From the NCBI GenBank assembly GCA_028551475.1, contig CM052358.1, positions 28,670,853 through 28,734,852 of the forward strand: a stretch of DNA of 64,000 nucleotides, written 5' to 3'. This stretch comes from Casuarina equisetifolia. Lineage: Eukaryota > Streptophyta > Magnoliopsida > Fagales > Casuarinaceae. Positions 1-12,950 of this stretch are shown here, piece after piece (position 1 is the stretch's first letter; every line of letters starts with the position of its first letter). A program made the position numbers and the translations under genes. The notes under the pieces are model-generated. The model saw nothing but the letters and a program-made list of their open reading frames with translations. It made no database searches and was not told the DNA's origin.

Positions 1-1644
1 CAGCGTGTGCTCATAGCATTTACAACTTTAACTTTCCTAATTGATGAGTTTTAAACACTGATATGGTATCAACGTGGCCTTGCAAGACATTTTGTTTAAT
101 AGTATGATGGAATTCAATTAGGAAAAATGGTAAAAATATGAAAGAGATTGCATTGAATAATGTTTTGATCATATAAGATAATTATCTCTAATCCATAGAT
201 TTTGGTAATTTAAAATCACAACCTCTTGATTGTTTTGATCATAAACAATGAAATATGTTTTGATCATGTAAATAACAACCTCTTGATTATTTGTTAGTGA
301 CAACAAGCCAAGTGAGTATTAATTAATATTAAGTTTTGAAAGCTATCTTAATTGGAGGATGTAATTTTGTTGGCACATTAATATCTCTAAGTGATTAGTT
401 AGGCACAAAATGTACTTTTTTTTTTTTTTTGTGTAATCTTTCCCATGATGTTCAATGAGGAGAGGGACTCTATAGGTAGAAGTGAAACTCCTTTGTAGTG
501 AGTTCCACAATGTGTAATGACACTTTAAATATTAGAATATTTTAGTTTATATTTATTTCAATTTAGACTCTTAATGGTTTAAATGAGTTACATATTCAAT
601 AACTTGAGTCCTTAGTCCCTCTTTCTCTCTCTCTCAAGGAACTCTTTTTTTTTTTTTTTTAAAACAATCTATAGCATATTGCAAATTTGTTAGCATAAGC
701 CTCTTAATATTGTGGCACAACAAAGAGGGCTTCCCTCTCCCTCTCCTTGTTTTGGTTATTTTATGTTATGCTTCACTAATTTTTTTTTTAATGATTTTTG
801 CACCGGAGGAACTTTTACTAAGTTCTCCATTTGCAGTTACTTTTGATTGCAAATTAAATTCTCATTTTCCTTTTTCATTTAAGTCCTTCATGCAAGTTCT
901 AATTTTACTCTTTGATACCCAATGCATCCAAATATTTTATTTCCTTGTGCAGGACCAAAATGACATAAACTGCAATGACGTTTTTGTGCTGATGGCATGT
1001 ATTCCCTACTGTTTTCCATCTTTCAATTTCCGTATGTGTGTTATTGCGGTCATACATTTTATAAACTTATTTATGAGATTGTTATTTTCTTTGAAATTTT
1101 TATCTGCATTGATACATTCTCTATGTTTTGTGATGTGTTATGATTGAGCAGGGAGGGGGTAAATTTTCGCTTGGAATTAGTTGGGTTTATAAGTGACAAT
1201 TCCCTACACTGTTTGGATCTTGAAAGTTGTAAAAGGTTATTTGAACTATTGTTATAGGTCCAACTGCTTATGACTTTTATATAATTTGGGTAATTGTCTT
1301 GATGTCCAAGCTTTTTCTTACTTAGATTTTCAACTCTTCTTTTAATAATTTCTTCATTATGCACACTTTATTTTCAAACCATGACCTAAATGGCCAAGTT
1401 TTCTTTAGTTTCAGACAATTGTATTGTTAGAAAGATTTTTGAACATTTCAATAATTTAGGCATATCGGATAAATATGAAATCATTCTGGTTCATGCTAAA
1501 TAGAGAATTCTACTTTCTAAAGTAGCATAGCTCATGTTAGAATAAGATAATTCTAACTCAAATTCAATTGAACATTAATGTTATCTTAAAAGAGCTAAAC
1601 AGCCAACAAAATTTGTGACTCTGCATTCTTTATTTCAAAGCAAA
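1..1644. other. AT-rich intergenic DNA, no gene seen
   Basis: AT-rich sequence with poly-T runs near 420 and 645. No open frame has recognisable protein similarity. A short motif near 825 (tctccatttgcagttac) resembles DNA downstream of the intact TNL near 49497 (cctccatttgcaaatat). This stretch may therefore be old TNL flanking DNA, but the similarity is short. Confidence 0.4.
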
Positions 1645-2047
1645 GCATGCACTCTGTTAGTTTGTTGTGAGTCCTTGAGCTTGGAACTTTTGAAACTGGT
1701 AGATAAAATCAAAAGCTCAATGAGCATGAGAATTCAAATTACAACACATTTGATTGTGGCAATCGTGCTCTTCCCAATTTTCTTTGCCATTTTCGAGACA
1801 ATAAGGTTGGTGCAAAAGCATCCTGACTCCTTTGTGCGCCTGAAGTCCCTTGCGTTGGACCAAATGCATTTTGGTGTATATAAAGCCTGATTGTTTTATG
1901 GAATGTAGGTTGGACAATGAAAAGAAGAGCGGCATTGTTGCTTCAATTGAATCATGCTACCTAAATGTGAAGGTGGAGTGGAAGGCTCATAATGTCTCTT
2001 TGGATTGGGATGAGATTATAAGTGACATTTCACCACGCCTTGGATTC
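1645..2047 (+). pseudogene. Relic of TNL C-terminal (C-JID) exon
   Basis: This is the decayed last coding exon of a TNL immune receptor; no TIR, NB-ARC or LRR part is attached. From about 1827 the frame reads LCAPEVPCVGPNAFW, which aligns with LCAPEVPSVGLNGLW in the last exon of the intact TNL near 47570. The end, SIESCYLNVKVE then ISDISP, matches SIESRSLNVEVR then INSISP near 47690-47790. A stop interrupts it just after the NAFW segment, and the first part (1645-1825) is only recognisable at DNA level. The downstream words ccaatatgatgttgta (2139) and gcagtgtttgcatcaat (2986) recur behind the intact TNL at 49092 and 48807, so the 3' flank was duplicated too. Confidence 0.75.
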
Positions 2048-3120
2048 TGAAACTTCAAAGAAATTACTTCATCAAGATTGCTGGGTCGAAGGCTCTATGC
2101 AATTTGTGAAATTTGCCGGAATGGTGAGGTTGACTCATACCAATATGATGTTGTACAATTAATCCAGATGTTTTGACTTTGTTGCTCTTTCTTTTTTATT
2201 TTTGTCAAAAAATAAAATACAACCAAAGCTATTCAAATAAATTATGCTGAACTAAATGGAAATACATGAAGATTTATTTGAAAAACCATGACCGTAGTCA
2301 AATAATCCTGCTACAGACTAGGATATAGGATAAAATATCATATATAAACTAAGTGTGCTGCCATTATTTGGTCTTAGCTATGATTTGGTTTTTGCCATGG
2401 TTTGGTCTTTGTGCACTTTCGGCTTCTTGGCTTCTTGTCTCCAACGCCTATCACGCCACACAGGTGAATTTCATGGCAAGCGAGCCTAATTCTTCAACAA
2501 TTTCATTGTTTTATTGCTAATTCTTTACTTTCCACCTTACATGTAAGAAACATGTTTCTTGTACATGCATAAAATGACTCTTTAAGAAGCTTGGATAAAA
2601 AGATAGATTGAAATTCATGTGCTACAAGTTCAAGATAAGAAGCCAAGCTTTTGTGAAAGTGCACAGAGTGATGTTCTATTCTTTTCTATTCACATGTTCT
2701 CTTCCTTGCAGCTTTTCAATCTTTTAGCTTTTAAATTTGCTTAATGTGCTAATGGGATCAATATTTTGCTAAACCTTAATAATCATTGTAGCATTGAAAC
2801 ATTTAATGTGCTGAAATTCTCATAAAAGTTTCTACCAAAGATGCTAATTTTTCATAATTGAATAAATATCTGTTAAGTTGTTTGGCAAAGATGACAACTA
2901 TTCTCAAAAGAAATAAATTCTTATGAAGACATGATGCTATCATAATAACCCCACCAAATTTTTTTATAGAATTCATTAAGAGGTACGATGCAGTGTTTGC
3001 ATCAATATCTATTACATTTGTTCGGTTATTTGGTTTAATATATTTGTTATGATGATTTAATTAGGTCAATCAACATGCAATATTTTAATAACCTTATACC
3101 CTGCTTTTGTTATGGAGTTT
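2048..3120. other. Former 3' flank of a TNL copy
   Basis: No gene is seen. Short stretches match the region behind the intact TNL (48.8-49.1 kb), which supports descent from a duplicated TNL 3' flank. The rest is AT-rich and unrecognised. Confidence 0.4.
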
Positions 3121-3273
3121 AGCCCACTTCCGTCAGTTCAACTAGCCCGTGAAAAGCCGCCCAGCCCGGTTGTGCGAAAGGCGGGAAAGGAGCAAGAAAG
3201 GTCGTGCGGCAGAAACAAAAGAACGAAGAGTTTTCTTCACCTGGACAAAAACGCAGAAAAAAGTGAAATGTAA
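3121..3273 (+). other. Exon-like basic open frame, unrecognised
   Basis: An open frame without its own ATG runs from 3121 to a TAA at 3271-3273. It encodes a strongly basic, Pro- and Lys-rich tail (REKPPSPVVRKAGKEQ near the middle, ending DKNAEKSEM). The local base composition is clearly richer in GC than its flanks, as for a terminal coding exon. I do not recognise the family and see no partner exons, so it may equally be chance. The overlapping longer minus-strand frame has no better support. Confidence 0.22.
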
Positions 3274-3883
3274 ATTTCTGTAGCCTCTCTCTGCCTGCTG
3301 GAAATTTGAATGTTCTGACAAGGGGGGATGGCTGTAGGTTAGGAAGACGTCGGATTTTTCAACTCTGATTGTACTGATTTGGCTTCCGGTTGTTATGTAA
3401 TATATGAGATTATGGGGTGTATAAGAAATTTGTTGATTAAGAGAACCTTTTAGTAGGTTGCTAAAGGAGGTGGGTTGGGTGATGTAGGCTTGTTCACATA
3501 AAATTGATATGTTTTTCATTCTGTGGCTTGAAATCTGTGTAACTGTTGTTATACGGCTCGCGAGTCTGTCCTGCATCTAGTATATTTGGATTTTTGCTTA
3601 CTACTGCCCATTAATTTTCGATTATGTTTCCTTCCAAAAATGATTTATATCAAGTATAAAAATCAGTTTACTTACATTCTAGCTGTCTCAAAAAAAGACG
3701 TCCTTGTGTGTTCTCTGCAGATCTTGTTTTGTGTTGTTTCTGGCTTAATGTTGGTGATTGATACATCTAATTTGTCATAAACAATCTGGAGGAAGTCGAG
3801 AGCTGTTAAGCGAAATGAAGAATTCAATTGTTTCGACCTCATCGTATAAATATTTGTAAAGCTTTAGATATAATTGATCATCC

Positions 3884-5395
3884 TTATTTTGTTTCGATTG
3901 ACAGAACTTTAATAAGTTTAAAAGAACACTTATGGAAGTGTAACTTTTGCAACATGTTTTGCCGCGTTGGACAGCTCGCACGGCAGCACCTAAATGAGCC
4001 TTGGCCTATTACTCACCAGCAGTAACAAGTCTAGGCATCTTGTAAATTTCCTTTGGACCACCTATTTTCAAAATATCTTCTCAAAATTTCTGGAAGTTCA
4101 TTATGAACAATGTGTGGTGCAAATGAATTTTCTATAGACTTTTTAGGCCAACATCCAATTAGACAATCTTATTGATCCTTGACTCTGTATCAAACAATGT
4201 AAAATGAGAAGGCATATTTTCATTTAGTGTCTGGTCATTTCATGCATCTTTTTTCTGAATAGGTTCAACTTTGTTCAATAGAACAAGAACCTAGTTAACC
4301 CACCGTAGGTGGAAAGGCCATAAAGGACTGACAAAAAAGTGAAGGTGATGATGGTTAAAGATAAGCCATATTGGCCATCATATGATAACATTTTAGAGAC
4401 ATTTAAGATACAAAAATGACTAATAAAAGACTAGCACATAATTAGAAGCCAATCTTTTATTGTTGTCTCATTTTAAAGTCATTGAAAGCTAGTTGAGTAG
4501 CTTAGATCTATGAATACTCAACTTGTTTGAACCTTATCAAAAAAAATAAATTATGGATTAAATTGAGACTTCTAACTTATTGTTACTGTCCGCAACTAAA
4601 AAATTTACTCATGTTATTACTTTGTCACAATGATAATTTTTTTTGAAAAAATCTTTTGAAGACAACTTGCTAATGTGTTACACTCGTCAAACAAGAGTAG
4701 GAGAGGCCTTCTTAAGTTTCCTTTGCCCTGAAGGTCGCGCAAATTTCTGCATGTTTAACTCTTTTTGAAAAATCTTCTGGCTGATCACGCCCTTTGGGAA
4801 AGATCCTTCGAAATTATGCTAGGCAACATCGCGGAAAGGTTCAGAAGGTCTTGTTGACTTCGTACTAACAGACGCGTAGAGTTGGCGTTGAAAGGTAGCC
4901 AGATCGGAACTTGAGAGCCAACACGGAACCTTCCGTATGGTTGCAGGGCAATTATTTGCTTTTGCGCGACCTTTCAAAAGAAGAGCGGTCCCAGCTTTTG
5001 ACAAAATGCATTAATATGAACGCAACTTTCTTCTCCGGCACGTTAGAGATTTCGTTGACAGCTCCTCTAAATTTGTAAAAACCTAAAGAAAGTGGGGATG
5101 AATGGTGCTTGGAAATTCATGCTAAAACTGTGAGATATGCCTCTAACGGTGGTGGGAATACCCTATACATCTCTTGGTAGCCATGTCTACTATGAGAGGA
5201 AGTACATATCAACCGTTTTGCTTGGCTAAGTAAATTTTGGGAGCTTATGCCCAAAAAATGGTTTCCAATAGTGCAGTCATGTCGCTGTTGGATGATCTAG
5301 TTCTTGTGCTTGTTAGAATAATCAGGCTTGTTGCCATTTAAAACGATTCTGCATTTTAGTTGTAGTCTTTTGGAGTATCTTTTTAAATAAGGGCT
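3884..5395. repeat. Duplicated non-coding block D1, copy 1
   Basis: This non-coding block recurs at about 36340-38520 in the same orientation and order. Matching words include the segment around the GTTGGACAGCTC motif (about 3967 and 36428), the TTGGAAGTTCATTATGAA-like segment (4090 and 37265), the CTCAACTTGTTTGAACC segment (4518 and 37529) and the CCCAGCTTTTG segment (4989 and 38157). The second copy carries about 0.7 kb of extra AT-rich DNA after its first 140 bases. No coding capacity is evident. Confidence 0.8.
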
Positions 5396-5900
5396 TGCAC
5401 GTAGATATAACATTTTTAATAATATTATCTACCTTCTATTTTCTAATTATTAACCATCTATTTTATTAACCTTCCCAGCCTTCTTTTTATAAATTCATCC
5501 ATCTCGCTTAACGGCAGTACTTCTAGGATGGCTGAATTGGAATTTGAGAGAGTCGTCAACACCCAGTGTGGAAACGTCTAAAAATTCTCGACATTGAAGA
5601 CAGATTTTCGTTGCTTTCCACAAGCCTAGTGGTCAGAAGAAATATGCATGGAAGTTTCATGCAAAGCAGGTCTCAGCATCCTCGAAGTTTCCTTTGAACC
5701 ACCTCTTTCCAAAATATCGTTTGACATGGAAATTCCGAGAAGTTCATACTCAACGATGTGTGGTGCGGATGGTTTCCTACAGATTTTTTCTGCAACTGCC
5801 ATTGAATTAGATAGTCTTATTAACCACACACTCTATAATAGTGGCATCAAATAACGTCCACTAAAAGAAAGCTGATTTTCGTTTATATCTTGTCATTTCA
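5396..5900. repeat. Composite repeat family member, single-unit copy
   Basis: This copy has the family order seen elsewhere: an AT-rich lead (AATATTATCTACC), a head around AATTGGAATTTGAGAGAG, one minisatellite-like unit, and a tail beginning TTGAATTAGATAGTCTTATT. Fuller copies lie at 13.7-15.3, 16.9-17.5, 22.6-24.4 and 36.7-37.5 kb. It encodes nothing recognisable. Confidence 0.65.
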
Positions 5901-6775
5901 TGTATATTCGAGAACGCATTCAAATTTTTTCAAATGGAAATCTTGTAAAATATCTATCAAACTGGATCTTTTGACATAGTGACCGCAATATGGTATCAGA
6001 ACATCTCCACCTCTCATGTTCAAGTCCTTGCTTGTAAGTTTATTATTGCACAGGCACCACCAACTGACTTTATGGGGACTCAAGGTGAGCTTGTTCGGGT
6101 TAAAACTTGGTCTCTTCTAAATTCGTGATGATTGAAATGAACAAAAATGGTTCTAAATTTATGCTAAATATTAAGACATGCTTGGCCAAGTAGACATTGG
6201 GTGTATACCAAAGAATTAGTTTCCAGGAATGCAATTGCTTTGATTTTGAATTTTAGTTGTAGTCTCTTGATACTATCTTGTCAAATAAAGACTTGTTCCT
6301 AGATGGACATTGGATGAAGTAATAATTGGTTATATAATATGTCAAACAAAGGATCTCAAGTATTTAAATAGATGAAAATAAAAAATAACAGATTAAACAA
6401 TTTAAAGGTTCATTTACACTTTATCCTTAATTTTGATTCCATAATAATGGCCCTCCTTTTGATTTATTTTCGAGTCAAGTGTCGCCAAACCTGTTCCATT
6501 TCTCATTTTTTGTAAAAGAATCAAAAGAAGATGCAACTCATGTAGCCCATAAATTGCAGCGCCTTTCCTTCTAGTAATTTTCTCCACATCTTTTCTTTGT
6601 TTTTTCCTCCCACAAAACATATAGCTGAGCTGCTGGTTGAATCAGTAAAGCTTGTTAGCAGTGAGGATTAGCACCGTTGTTTAGTCTTCAACGTGTCAGT
6701 AGAAATACTCCAATGTTGAAGCAGCTACTTACACAAAGAAGTGTTTATAAAATGTAAATTATTATCATATTATCG
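5901..6775. other. Intergenic DNA, nothing recognised
   Basis: Mostly AT-rich sequence; the short open frames have no recognisable similarity. Confidence 0.4.
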
Positions 6776-6945
6776 CTTTAATCAGTAGAAAAATAAATAT
6801 TCCGAGTGAAGGTTGCTACCCTTTTCTATTCTCTTTCCTTTAATTAATAAAAAAAATAACTATTCCAAGTCAAAGTCTCCCTCTTTTCTATTCCCTTCTA
6901 GTTAATCAATAGAAAAATAACTATTCCAAGTCAAAGTCTCCTCCT
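6776..6945. repeat. ~62-bp tandem repeat with W-box cores upstream of the kinase gene
   Basis: Three imperfect units each contain AAAAATAACTATTCCAAG or a close variant followed by a C/T-rich half. The last two carry GTCAA (minus-strand TTGAC, the WRKY W-box core) at 6869-6873 and 6930-6934. The array lies about 0.75-0.9 kb upstream of the kinase start. A regulatory role is inference only. Confidence 0.6.
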
Positions 6946-7699
6946 TCACTTTCTTCTTAGTCTTTTTCTCCTTTTTCTTGACGTTTTTCACAGCTGCGTC
7001 CAATCATTGCACCTTAGTGGTTCCGTCTCCACTTGATGCCTGCGATTTATTTTTAAATGGTCAATATTACGGTCACCGAGTCACGGGACAAAAAAGGAAA
7101 AGTAAAAAGTAAAAGATGAAATGTGTAAATAACTTGAAGTCACTAACACGGCGAGGACTAGAAAGATCTTTGAAATCACTAATACCTGACACAAGATATC
7201 TAAACATGACCAATGTTTTTGCTCACAGCTAACAAGCTTGAAATTTTTTTATCACCCTGCATAGTGCTCTTTCTTTTGTGCTTGAATGCGAAAGCATGAT
7301 GTATTTTATTCTGTTCTGAGCGTATGAAAATTGTTCTTCTTTTTGTCTCTAAGCGCTAGAAAAATTATACTTCCATAGCCGTTTTTGGAGGGAGAAAGAA
7401 ACAAAGATAGGAAGGGAAAAAATTGGAAGCTAAGAGGCCTGCAATTTATCATTGGACGGTTAATTCCACACGAATCGCATCTTTCACCGTTGATAGCCAG
7501 CATCTAATCTAAGAAACAAACAAAAGAAAGGGTGCCACCTTTTTAAAAAAAAAAATTACAATTTTATATTTTAGCTTCATGATTGAGTCTCGGTGCGGAG
7601 ATTTTTGTGTTCTATGAAGGTGGGGACCATTCAAGGACATCGGGGCATAAGCAAAAGACTCGACTTTACCTAACACTGGAGACACAGAACAGGCAAGTC

Positions 7700-10600
7700 A
7701 TGGCCTTCAATGAAATACTTTTGCAATACCAAATGCTATTTGGGGTTGTGATTTTTACAGCAATAGCGATTTCAGAATCCAATCAGAGGTGCATCAACAA
7801 ATGCGGCTCGCTTGATATCCCCTTTCCATTTGGTACAAAGGAGGGTTGTTACCTGGATCCATCTTTTCTCATCAATTGTAGCAAGTCCAAGTCTCCAAAA
7901 CCATTTTTGTCCAACACGACAATAGAGGTCCTCGACATCTCTTTGGATGGTGAACTGCGAGGGTCAATCCCCGCAGCTCGTTATTGCGCCGAGGGGCCAA
8001 GTTATGACGAATTTCCTGGTTTTGAATTACTAAAGTTTCCTTTCTCACATACGAGGAACAAGTTCATTGGAGTGGGTTGTGACACTCTCGCGGTTTTCAA
8101 CGGCGTCAATACAGAGAAGGATTATTATAATGCCTGCTTGTCATTGTGTGCCGAGATTGATGAAGTGGTTGATGGGTCTTGCAACGGCACCGCCACCGGC
8201 TGTTGCCAGGTTCCTATCAGAGAAGGAACTACGGATTTTTATGTATCTCTTATCAACATGACCAGCTCCCCCAGAATACACAGTTTTAGTCCATGTAAAT
8301 TTGGTTTTCTAGTAGAAGAAGGAGCATACAACTTTTCACGCCTGGATCTTAAGAATTTACAGGGCAGAGAGACTTTTCCTGTGGTGCTTGATTGGGCAGT
8401 TGGAAATAAGACATGCATAGAGGCTCCGAAAAATAAGACTAGCTATGCATGTAAGGCAGATAATAGTGAATGTTTTAACTCCACCAATGGTCCTGGGTAT
8501 CGTTGTCGTTGCCAGAGAGGTTTCGAAGGAAACCCATACGTCCCTGATGGTTGTCAAGGTAATAAAGTATACTTGGTTGTTCTTAGTTTTATTTCTTTTT
8601 CTCTTTTAGCGGAGTTTAGTAGGTTGGTTCGTTATTTGCAGGTAAAGTATACAATTAGTAGTCGGTTCTAATGCGCTGCACTGATTTTCAGATAAGAATG
8701 AGTGCTCCAATTTAACAGTCTGCGTCCCCGGAGAAAAATGCAAAAATACTGTGGGGAGTTTCATTTGTTCCTGTCCCAGGGGGCACAAAGGTGATGGGAA
8801 GACAGATGGAACTGGGTGCGGCCCTAAAGGCAGCGATTTCAGCGCTACTTCAATTGCACTGTGTAAGTCTATAAAATTGCACTATAGTTTCCGAGACCTG
8901 TTGTTCCTTTATTTTCCATCGCCTGACAATTTATGTAGTCCATAACATAACCTGGCTTACCAATCTGCATAATTAGTCGACCCATTCTTTTGCCTTCTGA
9001 GTTTTTTCGAACACTTTTTTTGGGAAAGACTTCAAGCATTATCGCCTTATAAAAGAAATTTTTAATACTACCACGCTTTCTCTAGTCTATAAACACCCTT
9101 CACAGTAACATTCACAAGCTTCTTGGCCACTTAAATTGAGAGCCTGCTTTAATACCAGTTGTTAAGACTTTCATGTTTTATTACTACACCAAAAGTAACT
9201 GTTGTTAGTGAATAGACATCATATTCTGTAAATACCCTCAGTAGCAATGAACATTGACTTATTGGTCATTTAGCACGAGCGCACACACATATCACCCTCA
9301 ACAATTGGTCGGTAGCAACGGGGAAAGTTGCAACATACTATGACACCACTTATTAGAACTTTCATATATTAATTTTCATCAAAATCAATTATGGTTAATC
9401 CCGTGAATATCCTATTCTTTAAACACCCTCACCGCAACATTTGTAGGCTTATTTGCCACTTAGCGCACACGTACACTGTCAAGCCCAAACACTTTCGTCC
9501 TCAACAGTTTGGTTAAATCAGCCTTCCTTCACTTTGCGCAGAAATTGAGGGACATCAACTTCATCCCTACAAAATTAAAAACAAAAACAAAAAAATGTTT
9601 ACACATTTAACAAAAAGATAACAAAAATTACTTAATATTTTTGTTATCGGATCACTCTACTTAATATCTGAAATGGTAGTTCCGCTACTACTAAGATCCT
9701 TTAATGTTGGCTCGTCAACTATGATAGGGTAGTCTAAAACTTTCTACAATGGTCCAAAAAGAGAAGTTGATGCAAGGAATGGTAAATACAATCTTTTGTT
9801 AAATGATGTTTTAATTGAATTGACGCAATGAAAATAATAAAGGCTGAAGAGTTAAGCATCTTAAGATAAGAGAATCTGGATTTCACTAGGAAAATATAAA
9901 ATATATCAATAATAATATGGAATCTAGTAACAAAATATTACAGAATCACTGTTAAACATAACGCCCCAAATTCACATACAAAAACAAAAGCCATCCACCA
10001 AGTTATAGTCACATTAGCAAATTAGTCATCAACTGTTAAAAAGATATGTCACAAAATACATGATATAGTCTTAGACTACTGAAATCCACTTTTTTTTTCA
10101 TCTTTGATTTGTTCCTTTAATTCTAATGTCAAATTTGCTAAGCCAAAATGTGTTACATCGAATGACACATTATCTTTCAAACCTCTTTATAGTCCTTTTG
10201 TTTTTTCTTTTATATGAAACTTGAGAATAACCAAAATTTAAGAATAATATGATAGAATCAACACATTGAAAAACTATTTAAGCTCAAAAAGGGTTAAAAC
10301 CATTTGAAAAGGTTTTGAAGTCTAACCTTTCTGAAAGAAGGGTTAAAACTCTAGGGTAATTCTATGTATTTTACTTTATTTTTAAGTTTACTCTTAATCA
10401 CATTTGAAAAAACTATCAATTGGAGGCTTGTGCTTCCTTGTTATATTGTGATCTAGATCTTGATTGAGTCATATTTATATTTCACATATGCAATACAAGT
10501 GTTTTAAGTTTTATGTGTAACAAAAGCAAAGATATTGATTTTGGTCCAAATGTGTTGAACATTCGTAGGCTCTACCGTAGGCCTTCTAATTCTACTCATT

Positions 10601-11782
10601 GGAGGTTTTTGCATTGATTATGGATTGAAAAGAAGACAACTCATCAAACTTAGGAAGAAATTATTCCAGCAAAATGGTGGCTCAATTTTACAACAACAAC
10701 TTTTAAGTTACAATGGATCTATAGAACCAATACAAATCTTCAATATAGAAGAACTTGAAAGGGCAACAAAAGACCATGACCAGAGCATGGTTCTTGGCCA
10801 AGGTGGTACTGGAATTGTTTATAAAGGGATTCTACCAAGTAATAAAGTTGTAGCTATTAAAAAGTCCAAAGTTTTTGACCAAAGCCAAGTTAAGCAACTC
10901 ATAAATGAGATATTTTTACTTAGTCAAATCAATCATCGGAATGTGGTTAAGCTCTTAGGTTGTTGTCTCGAAAATGAAGTACCTTTGCTAGTTTATGAAT
11001 TTATTACAAATGGGACCCTTTTTCACCACATTCACAAAGAAGATCTCTCATCCTCTTTTTTATGGGAAAAACGTTTGAAAATAGCAATAGAAGTTGCAGG
11101 AGCACTTGCATACTTACATTCAGAAGCTTTTATGCCAATTGTTCATAGAGATGTAAAATCAACAAACATACTTTTAGATGAGAATCTCATAGCAAAAGTG
11201 GCTGATTTTGGAGCTTCAAGGTTAATTTCTGTCAACAATAAACAAACATCCACTTTGGTGTAAGGAACTTATGGATACTTGGATCCAGAGTCATTTCAAA
11301 CTGGTGAACTAACTGAAAAAAGTGATGTTTATAGTTTTGGTGTTGTTTTGGCAGAATTGTTGACAGGTAAGAATGTGATTTTTCGAGATAGGACAGGAAA
11401 TGAGAAAAAGCTTGCTGTGCACTTTGTTTTTGCAATAAAAGAGGATCAATTACTTCAAATTCTTGACACTCGTATTACAAATGAGAGTAATATTGATGAA
11501 GTAAAAGAAGTTGCTAATCTTGTAAAAGAATGCTTAAGTGTAAAGGGGGAGGATAGGCCTTCTATGAGGGAAGTGGCAATGGAGTTAGAGGGTTTGAGAA
11601 TTACAAAAAGGTATCTGTGGGGAAAGGCTGATATGTCTGTAGAGGAAACTGAACACTTGGTCACTAAACCTGCACACTCTTTTGGGATTGATGTTGGCCC
11701 TAGCTATTCTTCTTCAAGTGTTGCTGGTGGGCATCATAGCCTAATAAACAATGAATTGAAAGAACTCGACGACGGTAGATAA
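7700..11782 (+). pseudogene. Wall-associated kinase-like receptor, one in-frame stop
   Basis: A three-exon WAK-like receptor kinase gene: 7700-8558, 8692-8862 and 10569-11782. The start at 7700 puts a hydrophobic signal peptide first. A cysteine-rich GUB_WAK galacturonan-binding region follows (INKCGSLDIPFPFG), then one EGF-like module at the end of exon 1 and a calcium-type EGF (DKNECSN) in exon 2. Exon 3 opens with a transmembrane segment (STVGLLILLIGGF). The kinase has a glycine loop (GQGGTGIVYKG), the ATP lysine (VAIKK), HRDVKSTN and DFGAS. Splice phases join exactly. In the activation loop the family's VQGT is read V-stop-GT: TAA at 11261-11263, explained by CAA to TAA. After that the frame stays open to 11782 (GYLDPE, SDVYSFGVVL). 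The stop cuts a 747-codon frame to 574 residues. It could be a young null allele or a genuine truncated receptor. Confidence 0.92.
8863..10568 (+). other. Large WAK intron with internal tandem repeats
   Basis: A 1.7-kb intron between the extracellular and membrane/kinase exons, bounded by GTAAGT and a TAG acceptor. At 9085-9480 a segment of the type AAACACCCTCACCGCAACATT is repeated about three times at roughly 150-200 bp spacing. The remainder is AT-rich with nothing recognised. Confidence 0.7.
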
Positions 11783-12720
11783 TTAGCTCGCCCCTGGTAG
11801 AAATTTGCTGTTAAAATCGGCGTCGCTTCTCTTCCGTTAATTGCTTTTTTTTTTCTTGACCACCATTTGTTGGCTTATGTGTGACAAATTAAGCTGGGAA
11901 AATCTACTTTCACCAGCAAATTATGTGTGTATGTGTTCTTCGTATCATAGGTCAACCAAGGAAATACTTGTTGTGCGTTAAGAAGTGTTGTTAGTGCTGG
12001 CCCATCTGTGTAAGAAAGCTACTTAAGTACCGCCTGTCTTGAAATAAAGATGTGATTTGCGTGGTTTGAGTTGTTCTGCACAAACATTTATACGATATTG
12101 TTAAAATTCTGTCCAAGTGTTTTGCAATGGCAGTTCTGTTACCTCTGCATTGGTTTTGGTTCCAATAAACAAAGTCTGCATCACAATTATTAATGCACTT
12201 GAAGTTTCTACTACAGTTAGGTTGACCAAATGAGGGACTAATGGGGGTACACGTAAAAGGTGAATAGGGAAAGAGTACAATTTAACTCAGGTGATTTGGA
12301 TGTCACTAAAAATATAGTTAAAAATCATTAAATAAATATTCTTTAAATAAAGATTGATGAAATCAAAAGCCAAAACTTTTTTTTAATCAAAATACATATT
12401 TAAATCCTAATCTTATGGGTATACTAAATAATTAAATAATAATTCCAAATCCTTAATTAAAAAATATTTTATATATTTAGTTTGAAAAAATAGCTTCTAA
12501 AGTAACGAATAAATAAACTGACATGTACATTAACCATGATCAACTCCCCTCCAATAAGAATAGCTTCCTCCTACCTTATGTATGTTGAATTTTCCTACTC
12601 CTTCAATTTCTTCGACGTGAAGCCATTTCTGTTTTTGGTAAGATAAATTCCGTTAGAACTAGCAAAAAGAGGGAAAGAATATTGTCATATTTCAAAAGTT
12701 TCAATGTTAGCGTGGGGAAA
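11783..12720. other. 3' flank of the kinase gene, nothing further recognised
   Basis: Presumed 3' UTR followed by AT-rich intergenic DNA. AATAAAGATG at 12043-12052 is a plausible poly(A) signal context, though this is not proven. Confidence 0.35.
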
Positions 12721-12950
12721 AATCACTTCAATAAGAATGATAATTACTTTCAAAGCTGGAGACCTATCTACGCTTCCATACGCTGGTGGGTCACACAAAA
12801 GTGACAAATGAAGGGCGGACAGGTTGGAATTTGGTGAAGGGGTCGGCACCCATTGTGGATTCATCCGCAAAGTTTCTACGTCAAGCACAGATTTTCACTT
12901 CTTGCACATCTGCACAGAAGCAATATAAACGGATTTTTCATTCAAAGCAC
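12720..12950. repeat. Composite repeat family, head fragment
   Basis: Contains the family head (GTCGGCACCCATTGTGGA near 12842, CAAAGTTTCTACGTCAAG, CAGAAGCAATATAAACGG) without the minisatellite or tail. Its lead-in (CTTCCATACGCTGGTGGGTC) matches the copy at 16.36 kb. Confidence 0.6.

Noticed and set aside
710-1147. Plus-strand frame of 145 codons rich in Phe and Leu
   Set aside because: It follows from T-rich DNA, and no membrane protein family is recognisable.
3142-3576. Minus-strand frame of 144 codons
   Set aside because: Composition and residue order do not look like a protein family. The plus strand of its right part looks more exon-like.
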